Positions 56,855 through 64,000 of a stretch of DNA of 64,000 nucleotides are shown here, piece by piece (position 1 is the stretch's first letter; every line of letters starts with the position of its first letter). The notes below the pieces were generated by a model that was not told the DNA's origin, ran no database searches, and saw only the letters and a list, made by a program, of their open reading frames with translations. A program made the translations under genes and the position numbers. This stretch comes from DASPUH01 sp964518505. GTDB lineage: Bacteria; Chloroflexota; Limnocylindria; Limnocylindrales; CSP1-4. The stretch covers positions 32,767-96,766 of the forward strand of contig CAZFGT010000005.1 of the NCBI GenBank assembly GCA_964518505.1, written 5' to 3'.

Positions 56855-58267
56855 ATGCCCGATGCCAAGCCGATGGCGCTGGATGGCCAGGGGCGCCTGC
56901 TCGCGGCCGGTGGTCTGAGCACCGCTGGACCGGTTCGGCTCACGCTCGACCAAGCCGGGTTCACCGTCAGCCTGTCGTCCTCGGCTCCCCTGTCCGCGGC
57001 CTACCGTGACCTGGCCGCGATCGCCGTGCAGCCCGGAGCCGCGCTGCTTCAGTTGGGCGACGGACCGGGCGCCGTGCGGGTCATCCTGGAGCAGTTCGGC
57101 GACCGCCTGGGCACCGTGATCGGGGAACTGCGCCAGCGGCGTGCCCGGCAGCGCCTGTCCGATCGCCTCGTGCAGCTGCCGGACGATCCGCTGCCAGCGA
57201 TCGAGTATCGCCGCGGCGACGAGCACGGCGTGGGCCTGCTCGCCATCCAGCCCTGGGCCCTCGAGTTGCTGCCGTTCGATGAGCGGCGCCCGCTGCATCA
57301 CGTCCGTCGCGCCGATATCGGGTCGGTGGAAGGCGATCTCGCCACGGGCAGCGTGCGGATCTCGGTCGGAGACGCGACCGAACCAGCCGGGGCGGCACCG
57401 ATCCTCGAGTTGCTCGGCCTGGGGGCGGCAGTCGTCCGCCACGCGGCGGACGTGACGGCCCTGCGCGACGGCGCGTCCATCGACGCATCGACGCTCGTGG
57501 CCGGCCTCCTGCCCGATGCCCCGTTCGCGACGCGCACGCACCTCGGGCAGCGACTCGTGGATGGGCGGCCCGCGCCATGGGGCGACCTGGGGGAGGACGC
57601 GGGCCTGCTCGAAACAGCCGTCCTGTCCGAGCCGACCTTCGCCGCCAGCTACCGCACGCTGCGCGCTCGGGGCGGGCCGGCGCCGGTGACCTGGTTCGCC
57701 ATGGCCCCCACCAAGCCGGGAGGCACCGAGCGAAAGGCATGGTTCCTCGTCGCGCTGCCGGGCAACCTGGTGGCCCTGGAGCTGGTCAGCGAGGGCGCCC
57801 ACGCGACGTACTGCTTCCGCGTCGCTCCACGCGCCACCTACGACGGGCGGCCACCCTCGGTCGGCGACCCAGCGCTGGACGCCGCCGTGAGCGCCATCTC
57901 GGCGGCGCTCATCGACGCCCGCTTCCTGCGCGAGCCCATGGCCCTGCCCGCCGACCAGCTGGCGGCCGCTCGCTACCTGCGGTACCGGCTCGCCCTGGCC
58001 GCGCTGCCCAGCCTGGCCGAAGCCAGACGGCGCTTCGTGGCGCGCCTGGTCCACACCGACGACGCCACCTGGACTGCGGCGCTCGATGATCTGGTCGCGT
58101 GGCACACGACGGCCCGGGACGAAGCCGCCGAGTGGCCCGGTCGCGCGGCGCAGGAGGCAGCCGTCCTGGCCGCCGGCGGCGAGGACGATGGCGCCGATGG
58201 CGATAGGGCCCCGGCCGACGGGGGGACCCATCCAGCCGAGCCCGACCGACCGCCCCCGACCGCCTGA
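56855..58267 (+). CDS. Hypothetical protein with two PH-like beta units
   Basis: A 470-residue soluble protein not assigned to a family. The first ~170 residues contain two units of the pattern VRLTLDQAGFTVSLSSSAPL / LAIQPWALELLPFDERRPLH, each followed by a short acidic turn and a beta-helix stretch (YRDLAAIAVQPGA; VRRADIGSVEGDL), reminiscent of PH-like domains that set a signal threshold. The middle has TWFAMAPTKPGGTERKAWFL, and the C-terminal ~120 residues are helical with an acidic, disordered end. Leaderless-type start. A zinc-ribbon gene follows after 14 bases. Confidence 0.65.
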   Translation: MPDAKPMALDGQGRLLAAGGLSTAGPVRLTLDQAGFTVSLSSSAPLSAAYRDLAAIAVQPGAALLQLGDGPGAVRVILEQFGDRLGTVIGELRQRRARQRLSDRLVQLPDDPLPAIEYRRGDEHGVGLLAIQPWALELLPFDERRPLHHVRRADIGSVEGDLATGSVRISVGDATEPAGAAPILELLGLGAAVVRHAADVTALRDGASIDASTLVAGLLPDAPFATRTHLGQRLVDGRPAPWGDLGEDAGLLETAVLSEPTFAASYRTLRARGGPAPVTWFAMAPTKPGGTERKAWFLVALPGNLVALELVSEGAHATYCFRVAPRATYDGRPPSVGDPALDAAVSAISAALIDARFLREPMALPADQLAAARYLRYRLALAALPSLAEARRRFVARLVHTDDATWTAALDDLVAWHTTARDEAAEWPGRAAQEAAVLAAGGEDDGADGDRAPADGGTHPAEPDRPPPTA

Positions 58268-58281
58268 GCCAGAGGAGCACG

Positions 58282-58647
58282 ATGCCGACCTTCAAACACC
58301 CCTGTCCCCACTGCGGCAAGTGGATCGAACGCGATGTCGCCGCGTGCCCCTACTGCGGCGCGGCCGACCCGTTCGCACCGGGCCGCTGCCCCGCCTGCCG
58401 CCGCGTCATCGACGACCCCGCGTGGATCAGCTGTCCGGCGTGCGGGACGTCGCTCAAGCCCGCGGCGGGGGCGACGGCTGAGCCCGGCACCACGGCAAGC
58501 GCGGCGCCATCGACCGCACCTCCCGCCGTGGCCGCGCCGGGTGCGGCCGCTCCGACCCCCACCCCGACGTGTTCCGGTTGTGGCGCGCCGCTGCCGGTCG
58601 GGGCCCGGTTCTGTACCGTCTGCGGGACGCTCGCGCCGGGCGTCTGA
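58282..58647 (+). CDS. Multi-zinc-ribbon protein
   Basis: A 121-residue protein with four CxxC pairs in the first half (CPHCGKWIERDVAACPYCG, then CPACRRVIDDPAWISCPACG), an Ala/Pro/Thr linker, and a third ribbon (CSGCGAPLPVGARFCTVCG) at the C-terminus. No catalytic domain, so it should act through protein or nucleic-acid contacts. AGAGGAG precedes the ATG at 58282, and it is cotranscribed with the PH-like gene. It ends three bases from the convergent zinc-ribbon gene. Confidence 0.8.
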   Translation: MPTFKHPCPHCGKWIERDVAACPYCGAADPFAPGRCPACRRVIDDPAWISCPACGTSLKPAAGATAEPGTTASAAPSTAPPAVAAPGAAAPTPTPTCSGCGAPLPVGARFCTVCGTLAPGV

Positions 58648-58650
58648 TCG

Positions 58651-59274
58651 CTACGCGGCGACCGGCTTGCCGCAGTTGCCGCAGAAGCGAACACCGGTCG
58701 CGAGGTCCTGACCGCACGAGGCACATTTCGCCTGGCCGGTGGGCGTGCCGCAGTTCGAGCAGAACTTCTCCGAGCCGACCGGCTTGCCGCAGTTGGTGCA
58801 CACGGTGGACCGGGCCGCCAGGTCGCCGGAGAAGACCTGCTGGTTCTGCATGGCCTGCTGCATCTGGCTGCGCTCGACCGAGGCGCGCTCGGCTTCCATC
58901 TCGGCGGCCAGCTTGGGGGCGTCATCGACGCACAGGCCACGGTCCTCGTTCCAGCACGTCTCGTCGACCCACTTGCTGTCGCGGGGGCAGCGCTTGAAGA
59001 GCGGCATGATCTCGTTGGCCGCCTTCTTGAGCGCCTCGTCGCGAGCGCCACGGTCCATGAAGTCCTTGGCCCCACGCGTGGCGCTCGAGGCGCCCCACAG
59101 GCCGCCGATCAACTGGCTCGCGCCACCGAGCAGGGAGCTGGCACTGCCTATGGCCGAGCGCTGGAACTCGCTCCGATACCCGCTGCCGCAGATGTCGCAG
59201 ACGAACTCGAACTGGTAGCCGTTCTCATCGGAGAGATCACGGTAGTTGTTGGTGAACGGCGTGAACCCGGGCAT
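58651..59274 (-). CDS. Zinc-ribbon protein with C-terminal double ribbon
   Basis: A 207-residue cytoplasmic protein. An N-terminal beta unit contains FEFVCDICGSGYRSEFQ, a Gly/Ser/Ala helix resembling a membrane-association segment follows (ASSLLGGASQLIGGLWGASS), then a central CPRD...C cluster, a Gln/Met coiled region and three C-terminal ribbons (CTNCGKPVGSEKFCSNCG, CASCG, CGNCG). The ATG at 59274 has AGGGG seven bases upstream and is preferred to the TTG at 59280. It faces the other zinc-ribbon gene. Similar proteins often accompany SPFH or PspA-like membrane-stress modules, but none is seen here. Confidence 0.75.
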   Translation of the reverse strand: MPGFTPFTNNYRDLSDENGYQFEFVCDICGSGYRSEFQRSAIGSASSLLGGASQLIGGLWGASSATRGAKDFMDRGARDEALKKAANEIMPLFKRCPRDSKWVDETCWNEDRGLCVDDAPKLAAEMEAERASVERSQMQQAMQNQQVFSGDLAARSTVCTNCGKPVGSEKFCSNCGTPTGQAKCASCGQDLATGVRFCGNCGKPVAA

Positions 59275-59401
59275 GTTCAACCCCTGCTGGCCTGGTCGCC
59301 GGCGATCCGCCGGCTGGTGGCGGCCACCCAGGTCGGCCGCGCCCGCATCCTACACAGATGGACGACCCGGCGCCGTGGGTCGGGCGGCACCGTCGGTCGA
59401 C

Positions 59402-61600
59402 CTATGGCGTGTCCAGCAGCCGGGCCACGCCAGACGACACGGATGAGGCGCCGCCAAGCACCGTGATGGCCGCGGGCGCGAGGCGGCGCACCTCGGCGAG
59501 GGTCTCGGCCGGCACGGCGTCGGGGTTGGTCAGGATCATGGGCACGCCCGCGAGGCCGGCCGCGACGGCGCCCGAGAGCGCGTCGGGGAAGGCCGTCCCG
59601 GCCGCCAGGAAGGCGCTCGGGGCACCGCCGGGGAACGCCCAGGCGCTGACGGCGGCGGCCGTGGCGTAGCGGTTCGCGCCGGCCAGCCGGGTCACCGGCA
59701 CGCCCAGGAGGGCGTGGATCTGATCGGCCACCGCGGTCGACACGCTCGACGTGCCGCCGGGCACCACGACCAGGGGCGGCGCCAGCCGCAGGAGCTCGGC
59801 CCGTGTGCTGGCCGGCAGGCTGGTGGGCGACGTCAGCAGGACCGGCACATGGAGGTGGCCCGCCACGGCGGCGACCGCCAGGGCGTCGGGGAACGCCGCG
59901 CCGCTGGCCACGAACACGAGCGGCACCGCGCCGCCGCCCGGGAACACGGCCGCACTCACGGCCGCCGCCGTGGCGTATCGATCCGCCCCGGCCAGCGGCG
60001 TCAGGGCGCCGGTCGTGTACGTCCGGAGCTGATCCCGGACCGCCTGTGAGATCGCCCCGAGGCTGCCCAGGACCGCGATCCGCTGCGGATGGAGCCGTGT
60101 GAGCTCGGCCGCCGTGGGCGGCGGGATGGCCGAGGTCGACACCAGGAGGACGGGGCCACCCTGGGTCGCGGCCGCGGGTGCGGCGGAGAGCGCGTCGGGG
60201 AAGGCGAGGCCACTCGCGATGTAGACCACCGGCACGTCCGGCGCGAAGGTCGCCGCGCTGACCGCCGCCGCCGTGGCATACCGGTCGGGGCCGGACAGGC
60301 GGGTCGTGGTCAGGCGAGTCACGCCCGCCGGGAGGGCCAGCGCCCCGCCGCTGTAGTAGGCCGCTGCCTGGTGCTTGAGGTAGCCGCCGTCATCGTCGGC
60401 GCTGTAGGACGCGGTCGTGTTGCCGTTGATGGGCGCCGGGTTCGTCACCCCATCCCCGTCGGCGTCGCAGGCACAGGTCGTGCCCCCGGCGCCACCGCCG
60501 AAGAGGAAGGCGATGACACCCGCGTTGGCGTAGGCCGCGAGGTGGGCCGCCGATGAGGCGCCCAGGAGCCACTCCGGCCGGTTGTCCTGATAGTGGCCCC
60601 AGGTGTCGTCCATGGCGGCCATGACGGTGTTGCCCTCGGGGATCTGCCAGGAGATCAGGCGCAGCCGAGTGGCCGTCGAGAAGTCTCCGAGGTAGCGCAC
60701 GTGGTTGGCGAAGTCCGCCGCGTCCCACCAGGATGCCCCGCCGTCCCCGTAGATGGCCTGCTTGAACGCGGCGTCACGATCGGAGAACTCGGTGAAGGAC
60801 ACGTCGAAAGCGGTGCCGAGCGAGCGGTAGAAGGCGGTCGAGCGGGCCGCCAGGGCGTCGATCTGAGCGCCCGTCCAGGTGCTCGAGCCGGAGAAGGGAT
60901 CCTGGTTGGTGCCCCACCACGACAGGTGGTAGCCGATCAGCACGTTCGGCGCGTAGCGATCGCGCAGCCGGACGACCGCCTGGGCGAAGCCGGCCAGGGT
61001 GTTGGGCAGGCCCGCCAGCTCGGCGAGCCCGGTGGTCGAGACCTGCACGGGCACGAGCGTGGCGTCGTCCTTGGTGCCGGTGGACTGCTCGGCATAGCCC
61101 CACATGTCCGGTTCGACCTGGAGCACGACCGGCGTGGACGCATCGGCCCGCTGCATGAAGGCCCGCATATCCTTCCAGAAGGCGGTCATCGTGGCGGTGT
61201 TCTTGAGGTTGCCCAGGTCGCCGGTGTACTCGCCCTGGGCGTTGCCCGGCTTGGACTGGCGCAGCATGTAGTAGCTGAAGACGGGCACGATGCCGTGCGC
61301 CGCCGACTCGCTGACGTACATCGAGACGAAGGTCCCGTTGGTGTTCCACGTCTGCCAGCCCTCGCCGGTATTGACGCCACCGGCGAGGTACTGGTAGCGC
61401 AGCTGGAAGGGCGCCACCGACTGGAGGCTGGCGGCCCCGCCCGGTGCGTCGGCCAGCCCCAGGGCCAGGTCGGTGAGGGGCCAGCCCGTCGGCAGGGCGG
61501 GCAGTCCCGGGGTCGTCGCCGCCACCGGCGGGGCGGCCCTCAGCCCGATCGGGGCAAGGACGGCCGCGGCGGCCAGCAGGCTCAAGAGGCGGCGGAGCAT
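59402..61600 (-). CDS. Secreted protein: glycoside-hydrolase-like domain plus three CWB2 repeats
   Basis: A 732-residue exported protein. Signal peptide LRRLLSLLAAAAVLAPIGLR, then a ~360-residue domain resembling a TIM-barrel hydrolase (LRYQYLAGGVNTGEGWQTWN, VVLQVEPDMWGYAEQ, IGYHLSWWGTNQDPF, SFTEFSDRDAAF). A possible calcium loop DADGDGVTNPAPINGN follows. The last ~300 residues are three cell-wall-binding type 2 repeats, each starting RLSGPDRYATAAAVSA, PLAGADRYATAAAVSA or RLAGANRYATAAAVSA. CWB2 repeats tether proteins to anionic wall or surface polymers in Gram-positives. ATG 61600 is preferred to a TTG at 61660. Hydrolase assignment is tentative; the repeats are certain. Confidence 0.8.
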   Translation of the reverse strand: MLRRLLSLLAAAAVLAPIGLRAAPPVAATTPGLPALPTGWPLTDLALGLADAPGGAASLQSVAPFQLRYQYLAGGVNTGEGWQTWNTNGTFVSMYVSESAAHGIVPVFSYYMLRQSKPGNAQGEYTGDLGNLKNTATMTAFWKDMRAFMQRADASTPVVLQVEPDMWGYAEQSTGTKDDATLVPVQVSTTGLAELAGLPNTLAGFAQAVVRLRDRYAPNVLIGYHLSWWGTNQDPFSGSSTWTGAQIDALAARSTAFYRSLGTAFDVSFTEFSDRDAAFKQAIYGDGGASWWDAADFANHVRYLGDFSTATRLRLISWQIPEGNTVMAAMDDTWGHYQDNRPEWLLGASSAAHLAAYANAGVIAFLFGGGAGGTTCACDADGDGVTNPAPINGNTTASYSADDDGGYLKHQAAAYYSGGALALPAGVTRLTTTRLSGPDRYATAAAVSAATFAPDVPVVYIASGLAFPDALSAAPAAATQGGPVLLVSTSAIPPPTAAELTRLHPQRIAVLGSLGAISQAVRDQLRTYTTGALTPLAGADRYATAAAVSAAVFPGGGAVPLVFVASGAAFPDALAVAAVAGHLHVPVLLTSPTSLPASTRAELLRLAPPLVVVPGGTSSVSTAVADQIHALLGVPVTRLAGANRYATAAAVSAWAFPGGAPSAFLAAGTAFPDALSGAVAAGLAGVPMILTNPDAVPAETLAEVRRLAPAAITVLGGASSVSSGVARLLDTP

Positions 61601-61700
61601 GGTGCGCTGGCGACCGGCGGGCACGTCCCGCAGGCTGCGGGCAACCGCTCGCCGCGTCAACTCGCCCGGTCGTCCCGCGAGGCCCGGACCATCGGCCTGC

Positions 61701-61706
61701 GATACT
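61701..61706 (+). promoter_or_regulatory. -10-like box (GATACT) for the dehydratase gene
   Basis: GATACT ends seven bases before the ATG at 61714, with no Shine-Dalgarno. It deviates from TANNNT in its first base, so this is the weakest of the leaderless candidates. Confidence 0.35.
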
Positions 61707-61713
61707 GGTCGCG

Positions 61714-62775
61714 ATGGCCGACCGGACGACCCACGACGTCACGCTGGCCGACATCGAGGCGGCGGCGGCCCTCCTCCGCGGCAAGGTCCACCTGACGCCC
61801 ATGCTCGCTTCGCGCACCGCGGCGGCGATCGTGTCGCGCGCGACGGGGACCAGGCCCGGGGCAGGCGGCCCGGCCGGCCGCGCCCTGGCCGGCACGAACC
61901 TGGACGAGCCCAGGGTCTTCATCAAGGCCGAGCATCTGCAGCTCACCGGCTCCTTCAAGCCGCGCGGCGCGACCAACCGGGTCGCCGCCCTCACCGTCGA
62001 CGAGCGGCGCCGCGGCGTGATCGCCCTGTCGGCCGGGAACCACGCCCAGGCGGTGGCGCTCGCGGCTGCGCGTGCCGGCGTGGCCAGCACGGTCGTGATG
62101 CCCGAGGGTGCATCCCGCTCCAAGGCCGCGGCCGCGGCGGCGTACGGCGCGGAGGTCGTGCTGTTCGGCGAGCACGTCGGCGAAAGCCTCGAACGGATGC
62201 ACGCGATCGAGCGCGAGCGCGGCCTGACCTACCTGCCGCCGTTCGACGACCCCCTCGTCATCGCCGGCCAGGGAACGGTCGGCCTGGAGATCGCCGACCA
62301 GCTCCCGGAGGTCGATGTGGTCGTGGTCGGCATCGGCGGCGGCGGGCTCATCAGCGGGGTCGCCTCGGCCCTCAAGCGGCGACGCCCGGCTGTCCGCATC
62401 TACGGCGTCGAACCGGAACGCAGCAACGCGGTGACGCTGGGCCTCGCGGCCGGCCACCCGGTGACGATCCAGCCCGTCTCGATCGCCGATGGACTCGGCG
62501 CTCCGTTCGCGGGCGAGTGGACCATCCCGATCATCGCCCGCTTCGTGGAGGACGTGATCCTGCTCGACGAGGCCACGATCGCGGCCGGCATGGCCTTCGC
62601 CCTGGAGCGCATGAAGCAGCTGCTGGAACCTGCCGGCGCGGCGGCCCTGGGCGCCCTCCTCACGGGCCGCATCCCGGTGCGCGATGGCGACACGGTCTGT
62701 GTCGTCGCTTCGGGCGGGAACGTCGACCTCGCCCGTCTGCCCGACATGCTTTCGCTGGCGGCGCCCCTGCCCTGA
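61714..62775 (+). CDS. PLP-dependent threonine/serine dehydratase
   Basis: Fold-type II PLP enzyme that deaminates threonine to 2-oxobutyrate or serine to pyruvate. The 353-residue protein has the PLP lysine in LTGSFKPRGATNRV (Lys82), SAGNHAQAVALAAARAGVAS, the phosphate-binding loop GIGGGGLISGVASAL and VASGGNVDLARL near the end. There is no C-terminal ACT regulatory domain, so it is of the catabolic, not isoleucine-feedback, type. An Ala/Gly-rich insertion (~41-66) precedes the active-site strand. Serine racemase activity is also possible. Confidence 0.9.
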   Translation: MADRTTHDVTLADIEAAAALLRGKVHLTPMLASRTAAAIVSRATGTRPGAGGPAGRALAGTNLDEPRVFIKAEHLQLTGSFKPRGATNRVAALTVDERRRGVIALSAGNHAQAVALAAARAGVASTVVMPEGASRSKAAAAAAYGAEVVLFGEHVGESLERMHAIERERGLTYLPPFDDPLVIAGQGTVGLEIADQLPEVDVVVVGIGGGGLISGVASALKRRRPAVRIYGVEPERSNAVTLGLAAGHPVTIQPVSIADGLGAPFAGEWTIPIIARFVEDVILLDEATIAAGMAFALERMKQLLEPAGAAALGALLTGRIPVRDGDTVCVVASGGNVDLARLPDMLSLAAPLP

Positions 62776-62965
62776 GGGGTGGCGACGGACGGCCCGCCTG
62801 GAGACCGGTCGACAAGAGGTCGACGCGATGAGGCCGGAAGGTGCGATCCGCGACGAGTCGACGTCCGGACCGTCCGTCGGCGGCACTGTGGCGGCGGGCG
62901 GGCACCTCGTCGAGCCGTACCTTGGTCGTCCGTCGGGTCAGTGCCGCCTGTCACCGCCCGCCCGG

Positions 62966-63421
62966 TCAGTCGAGGCCGAGGTCGTCCATCCGGCCTTCGT
63001 CGAAGCCCACGTGGTGGGCCAGCTCGTGCTGGAGGGTCCGCCGCACCTGGGCCGCCAGCTCGTGCGGGTCCGGGTAGTCGGTTTCCAGCGGGACACGGTA
63101 GAGCGTGATCTTGTTGGGGAAGGGCACCTCGTCCGCGCCCCAGGCCACGAGCGGCGTGCCCTCATACAGGCCGTACAGGGTCTCGTTGGCGGCCAGGTGC
63201 TGGTCACGGCGTTCCTCGCGGGTCGGCTCGTCGGCGATGACGATGGCGACACGGTCAAGGAGCCGGCGGAGCGGCGGCGCCAGACCGTCGATGGCCGCCT
63301 CGACGGCACGCTCGAACGGGTCGAGTGGCGCGTCGTCCAGCCCTGACGCCGGCATCCATGCGCCGGCCGCCCGTCGGTCGGGATGGCGTCGCGCCTGGGA
63401 GCCGCGGCGACGGATGGGCAT
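62966..63421 (-). CDS. Small zincin-like metallopeptidase (PF06262-like)
   Basis: A 151-residue cytoplasmic protein of the minimal zincin family. It has PFERAVEAAIDGLAPPLRRL, LYGLYEGTPLVAWG, KITLYRVPLE and the zinc motif QHELAHHVGFDEGRMDDLGL with HExxH at residues 132-136 and a downstream acidic ligand. AGGAGG lies upstream of the ATG at 63421, rather far (14 bases). An in-frame longer version to 63688 would overlap the divergent hydrolase and is rejected. The 190 bp between this stop and the dehydratase stop hold only GC-rich inverted repeats. Confidence 0.85.
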   Translation of the reverse strand: MPIRRRGSQARRHPDRRAAGAWMPASGLDDAPLDPFERAVEAAIDGLAPPLRRLLDRVAIVIADEPTREERRDQHLAANETLYGLYEGTPLVAWGADEVPFPNKITLYRVPLETDYPDPHELAAQVRRTLQHELAHHVGFDEGRMDDLGLD

Positions 63422-63475
63422 GGGCCGGGACGGAGCCTCCTGGAGCCGCTGGACAGCCGGGCCGACGGCCCTGCC

Positions 63476-63481
63476 TATCCT
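63476..63481 (+). promoter_or_regulatory. -10 box (TATCCT) for leaderless hydrolase gene
   Basis: TATCCT ends seven bases before the GTG at 63489, with no Shine-Dalgarno. Confidence 0.5.
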
Positions 63482-63488
63482 ATGCGGC

Positions 63489-64000
63489 GTGACCCCGACC
63501 CACGACCGAGCGCTGGAGACGACCCTCACGGCGATCCCCGAGACCTTCATCGTGACCGTCGACACCGGGGACCGGCTGAATGTCCTGGACTGGGGCGGCC
63601 CGCCAGAGGCCGACCTGCCGGCCCTCGTGCTGGTCCACGGCCTTTCGGCCACCGGGTGGACCTGGGCGCCGATCGCCCGCCGGCTCACGGGCCAGACGCG
63701 AGTCGTCGCCCCGGACCTGCGCGGTCACGGCCTCTCCGAGTCCCCGCGTACTGGCTACGACCTGGAGTCGCTGGCGTACGACGTGCTGACCGTGGTGACC
63801 GCCATGGGCATGGGACCCGACGGTGACGGGCGGCCGGTGGTGGTCGCCGGCCACGGCTTCGGCGCCATGGTGGCCGGCACCGCGGCGGCGCTTCGGCCGT
63901 CCACAGTGACCGGCCTCGCCTTGATCGACGGGGGGTGGGAGGACATCGGCGAGGCGACGGGCATGGACGCCGACGAGATGCTGCGCAGCCTGGCCGACCC
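63489..64000 (+). CDS. Alpha/beta-hydrolase-fold protein with Gly at the nucleophile position (3'-truncated by window edge)
   Basis: The visible 170 residues follow the alpha/beta-hydrolase fold: oxyanion loop ALVLVHGLSATGWTWAPIA, APDLRGHGLSESPRTGYDLE, the nucleophile elbow and LALIDGGW. The elbow reads VVVAGHGFGAMVAG: Gly123 stands where the catalytic serine of GxSxG should be, so classic esterase activity is unlikely unless another residue substitutes. The rest of the gene, including the Asp and His positions, lies beyond the window. GTG 63489 follows a -10 box by seven bases. Divergent from the zincin gene. Confidence 0.85.
   Translation, partial: MTPTHDRALETTLTAIPETFIVTVDTGDRLNVLDWGGPPEADLPALVLVHGLSATGWTWAPIARRLTGQTRVVAPDLRGHGLSESPRTGYDLESLAYDVLTVVTAMGMGPDGDGRPVVVAGHGFGAMVAGTAAALRPSTVTGLALIDGGWEDIGEATGMDADEMLRSLAD

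Noticed and set aside
1..64000. CRISPR arrays, insertion sequences, prophage or other defence islands
   Set aside because: No regular short repeats with unique spacers, no transposase, integrase or nuclease-helicase clusters were seen; neighbouring genes share base composition throughout.

Overview
The window is a GC-rich (roughly 70 % by eye) bacterial chromosome segment, densely packed with mostly housekeeping genes. It has no rRNA, phage, transposase or CRISPR genes and one tRNA. A class I (archaeal-type) lysyl-tRNA synthetase, CoaX, a K+-independent membrane pyrophosphatase, an F420-type oxidoreductase, MalT-like regulation and a two-gene acyl-CoA mutase together suggest a Chloroflexota bacterium of the Limnocylindria/Ellin6529 kind. 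That placement is inference from gene content, not a marker-gene result.

Region by region. 1-4.9 kb: a 5'-truncated GbsR/MarR regulator, tRNA-Ser(UGA), an RDD membrane protein, and a greA-lysS-serS operon read leftwards from a clear sigma70-type promoter. 4.9-12.5 kb: a PAS-PAS-GAF-EAL c-di-GMP protein, a DUF2723 membrane protein, argR, uppP and hppA. 12.7-16 kb: a sugar ABC importer (binding protein and two permeases, no ATPase). 16-21.2 kb: an F420-type/membrane fusion protein, a DUF4386 pair and a MalT-like regulator. 21.5-23.6 kb: an arsenic locus with arsM divergent from arsR-EamA. 23.7-26 kb: a small membrane protein and a second PAS-PAS-GAF-EAL protein. 26.2-29.1 kb: lepB followed by two complex-I-like membrane proteins. 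29.4-34 kb: M16 peptidase-TPR-ndk operon, an AzgA purine permease and a hypothetical gene. 33.9-37.2 kb: coaX-coaBC and a DRTGG/Pta-N-like protein. 37.3-37.5 kb: four phased palindromes. 37.6-44 kb: glutamate dehydrogenase and a five-gene operon of acyl-CoA metabolism (mutase B12 subunit, MeaB, 3-hydroxyacyl-CoA dehydrogenase, thiolase, DegV). 44-48.6 kb: ECF sigma factor with a putative anti-sigma, a membrane protein, an ATP-dependent DNA ligase and a J-domain protein. 49-55.6 kb: a PAS-GAF-PAS-GGDEF-EAL protein, a lipoprotein, an RlpA-like protein, the mutase large subunit, a DinB-like protein and a small protein. 55.7-64 kb: thioredoxin with its ArsR-type regulator, a 534-bp gene-free stretch holding two related inverted-repeat elements, a PH-like/zinc-ribbon gene cluster, a secreted CWB2 protein, a serine/threonine dehydratase, a zincin metallopeptidase and an alpha/beta-hydrolase cut by the window end.

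How the genes work together. The acyl-CoA operon and the separately placed mutase large subunit (10 kb away) form one B12-dependent carbon-skeleton rearrangement route feeding beta-oxidation-type steps. Three large c-di-GMP proteins point to active second-messenger turnover. CoaX and CoaBC are translationally coupled for coenzyme A synthesis. Across the window about a dozen genes have a TANNNT -10 box ending six or seven bases before the start codon and no Shine-Dalgarno, which is the signature of leaderless transcription; operon-internal genes instead use four-base stop/start overlaps or GGAGG-type sites.

The items most worth a second look are the paired inverted-repeat elements at 56419-56797, whose arms differ between copies yet stay self-complementary, and the four palindromes at 37275-37508 spaced 72, 73 and 72 bp.
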